Source of the DNA: an uncultured Flavobacteriaceae bacterium
GTDB taxonomy: Bacteria > Bacteroidota > Bacteroidia > Flavobacteriales > Flavobacteriaceae
Reading direction: 5' to 3'
NCBI GenBank assembly: GCA_947497145.1
Contig: CANMFQ010000010.1
Coordinates: 62,001 to 126,000 of the forward strand
Length of the DNA: 64,000 nucleotides
Shown here: in pieces, positions 63,600 to 64,000 of the stretch
Layout: each line of letters begins with the position of its first letter
Numbering within the stretch: the stretch's first letter is position 1
Notes under the pieces: generated by a model
The model's database searches: none
Told to the model about the DNA's origin: nothing
Seen by the model: the letters and a program-made list of their open reading frames with translations, nothing else
Made by a program: the position numbers and the translations under genes

Positions 63600-64000
63600 T
63601 AAAGACACTTTTTACTTTAACAAGAAAGGGAATGGGAAACCTTTGGTTTTTCTTCACGGTCTGGGCGGAAACCTGAACCAAGTCAACAATCTCTTTGAGG
63701 GCACAGAAAATATCGAATATATTTCGTTTGATTTTAGGGGTCATGGGCAAACCATGGGCCGTTTGGATGAAGAACATGTTTCTATGCTCTCGTTTGCTGA
63801 AGATGTCTTCCATTTAGCAGAACATTTATCTCTGGACGAAACAAATATTGGTGGGATTTCACTCGGTGCAGCTATCTCGATTCGATTCGCACTTGACCAT
63901 CCCGAAAAGGTTAAAAAACTCATTTTGGTCCGTCCTTCCTGGTTGGATAGCCCAAATCCGGTGCATCTAAATATTCTTAAAGAAATCGCCGCTTTGATAG
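63580..64000 (+). CDS. alpha/beta hydrolase, partial (runs off the window)
   Basis: Not in the ORF track because no stop occurs before the window end. The ATG at 63580 opens a frame reading MPFYVRNKDTFYFNKKGNGK, LVFLHGLGGNLNQ (oxyanion HGxGG), FDFRGHGQT, then the nucleophile elbow NIGGISLGAAISIRF (Ser near residue 89). This is the classic alpha/beta hydrolase order; the acid and His lie beyond the edge. It starts 20 bp inside the previous gene, so it is translationally coupled. It probably hydrolyses a lactone or ester in the same pathway. Confidence 0.88.
   Translation, partial: MPFYVRNKDTFYFNKKGNGKPLVFLHGLGGNLNQVNNLFEGTENIEYISFDFRGHGQTMGRLDEEHVSMLSFAEDVFHLAEHLSLDETNIGGISLGAAISIRFALDHPEKVKKLILVRPSWLDSPNPVHLNILKEIAALI

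Noticed and set aside
1-64000. CRISPR array, rRNA or tRNA genes
   Set aside because: No regularly spaced repeats, rRNA signatures or cloverleaf-like sequences were noticed on reading both strands.

Overview
The window looks like chromosomal DNA of a marine-type member of the Flavobacteriaceae (Bacteroidota). Supporting signs are low GC in most of the window, lipoproteins with Cys-Ser-Asp-rich exported signals, TonB-dependent receptors with carboxypeptidase-like N-terminal domains, GLPGLI, DUF4249 and DUF6515 proteins, three LytS/LytTR two-component pairs, promoters matching the Bacteroidota -7 consensus TAnnTTTG, and few Shine-Dalgarno sites. No rRNA, tRNA or CRISPR array was seen. I cannot name the genus.

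Layout. 0-10 kb: a 2OG-Fe(II) oxygenase, a lactonase-type propeller, two surface beta-propeller lipoproteins, a DUF2147 protein with a membrane partner, a LytS/LytTR pair and an AraC regulator. The gaps hold gene relics (an ABC ATPase tail and a ParDE-like toxin-antitoxin) and an 18-bp repeat placed at the same distance from two promoters. 10.2-13 kb: a coupled light-response operon made of a photolyase-like protein that appears to have permuted domains, a cryptochrome/photolyase, and a 43-aa DUF2256 protein missed by the ORF track. 13.4-18.6 kb: a little-known set of small membrane protein, secreted coiled-coil protein, metzincin-like protease and patatin-like lipase. 18.8-24.4 kb: an HxlR regulator with tandem operators, NudC, DinB, and a second LytS/LytTR pair divergent from an S41 peptidase. 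24.8-31.7 kb: hypothetical genes, then a TonB receptor, a NicX/M29-like metalloenzyme and an NCS1 permease, which together look like an uptake and catabolic unit.

32.4-39.8 kb is the most striking region. It is a tightly coupled five-gene operon: DNA methyltransferase, HerA-type ATPase, NurA-type nuclease carrying an extra Cys4 cluster, a fusion of a PtuB-like HNH domain with a PtuA-like ATPase, and a second stand-alone HNH protein. It reads as a composite anti-phage or genome-surveillance system. It is bounded by imperfect direct repeats and followed by a decayed Tn3-family element (39.9-42.5 kb). That element has a truncated resolvase, a LamG-like secreted passenger, an antitoxin relic and a truncated transposase, and both broken ends meet a CAATAGGAG junction motif.

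42.7-55.4 kb: a third LytS/LytTR pair, then a TonB receptor/DUF4249/CBM9-like/GLPGLI/outer-membrane-barrel series, then DUF6515, Spy-like and cadherin-type lipoprotein genes. 55.8-64 kb: an abrupt rise in GC begins near a GGGG-starting, terminal-repeat-like sequence. It continues through an intact Tn3-family transposase and a sugar-type catabolic island: DMT transporter, ROK kinase and DeoR regulator on the minus strand, and Gfo/Idh/MocA dehydrogenase, TIM-barrel isomerase and alpha/beta hydrolase on the plus strand. This island looks horizontally acquired and runs off the right edge.

A family of about 250-bp intergenic repeats (25.4, 31.8, 42.5 and 55.5 kb) marks several of the boundaries between these blocks.
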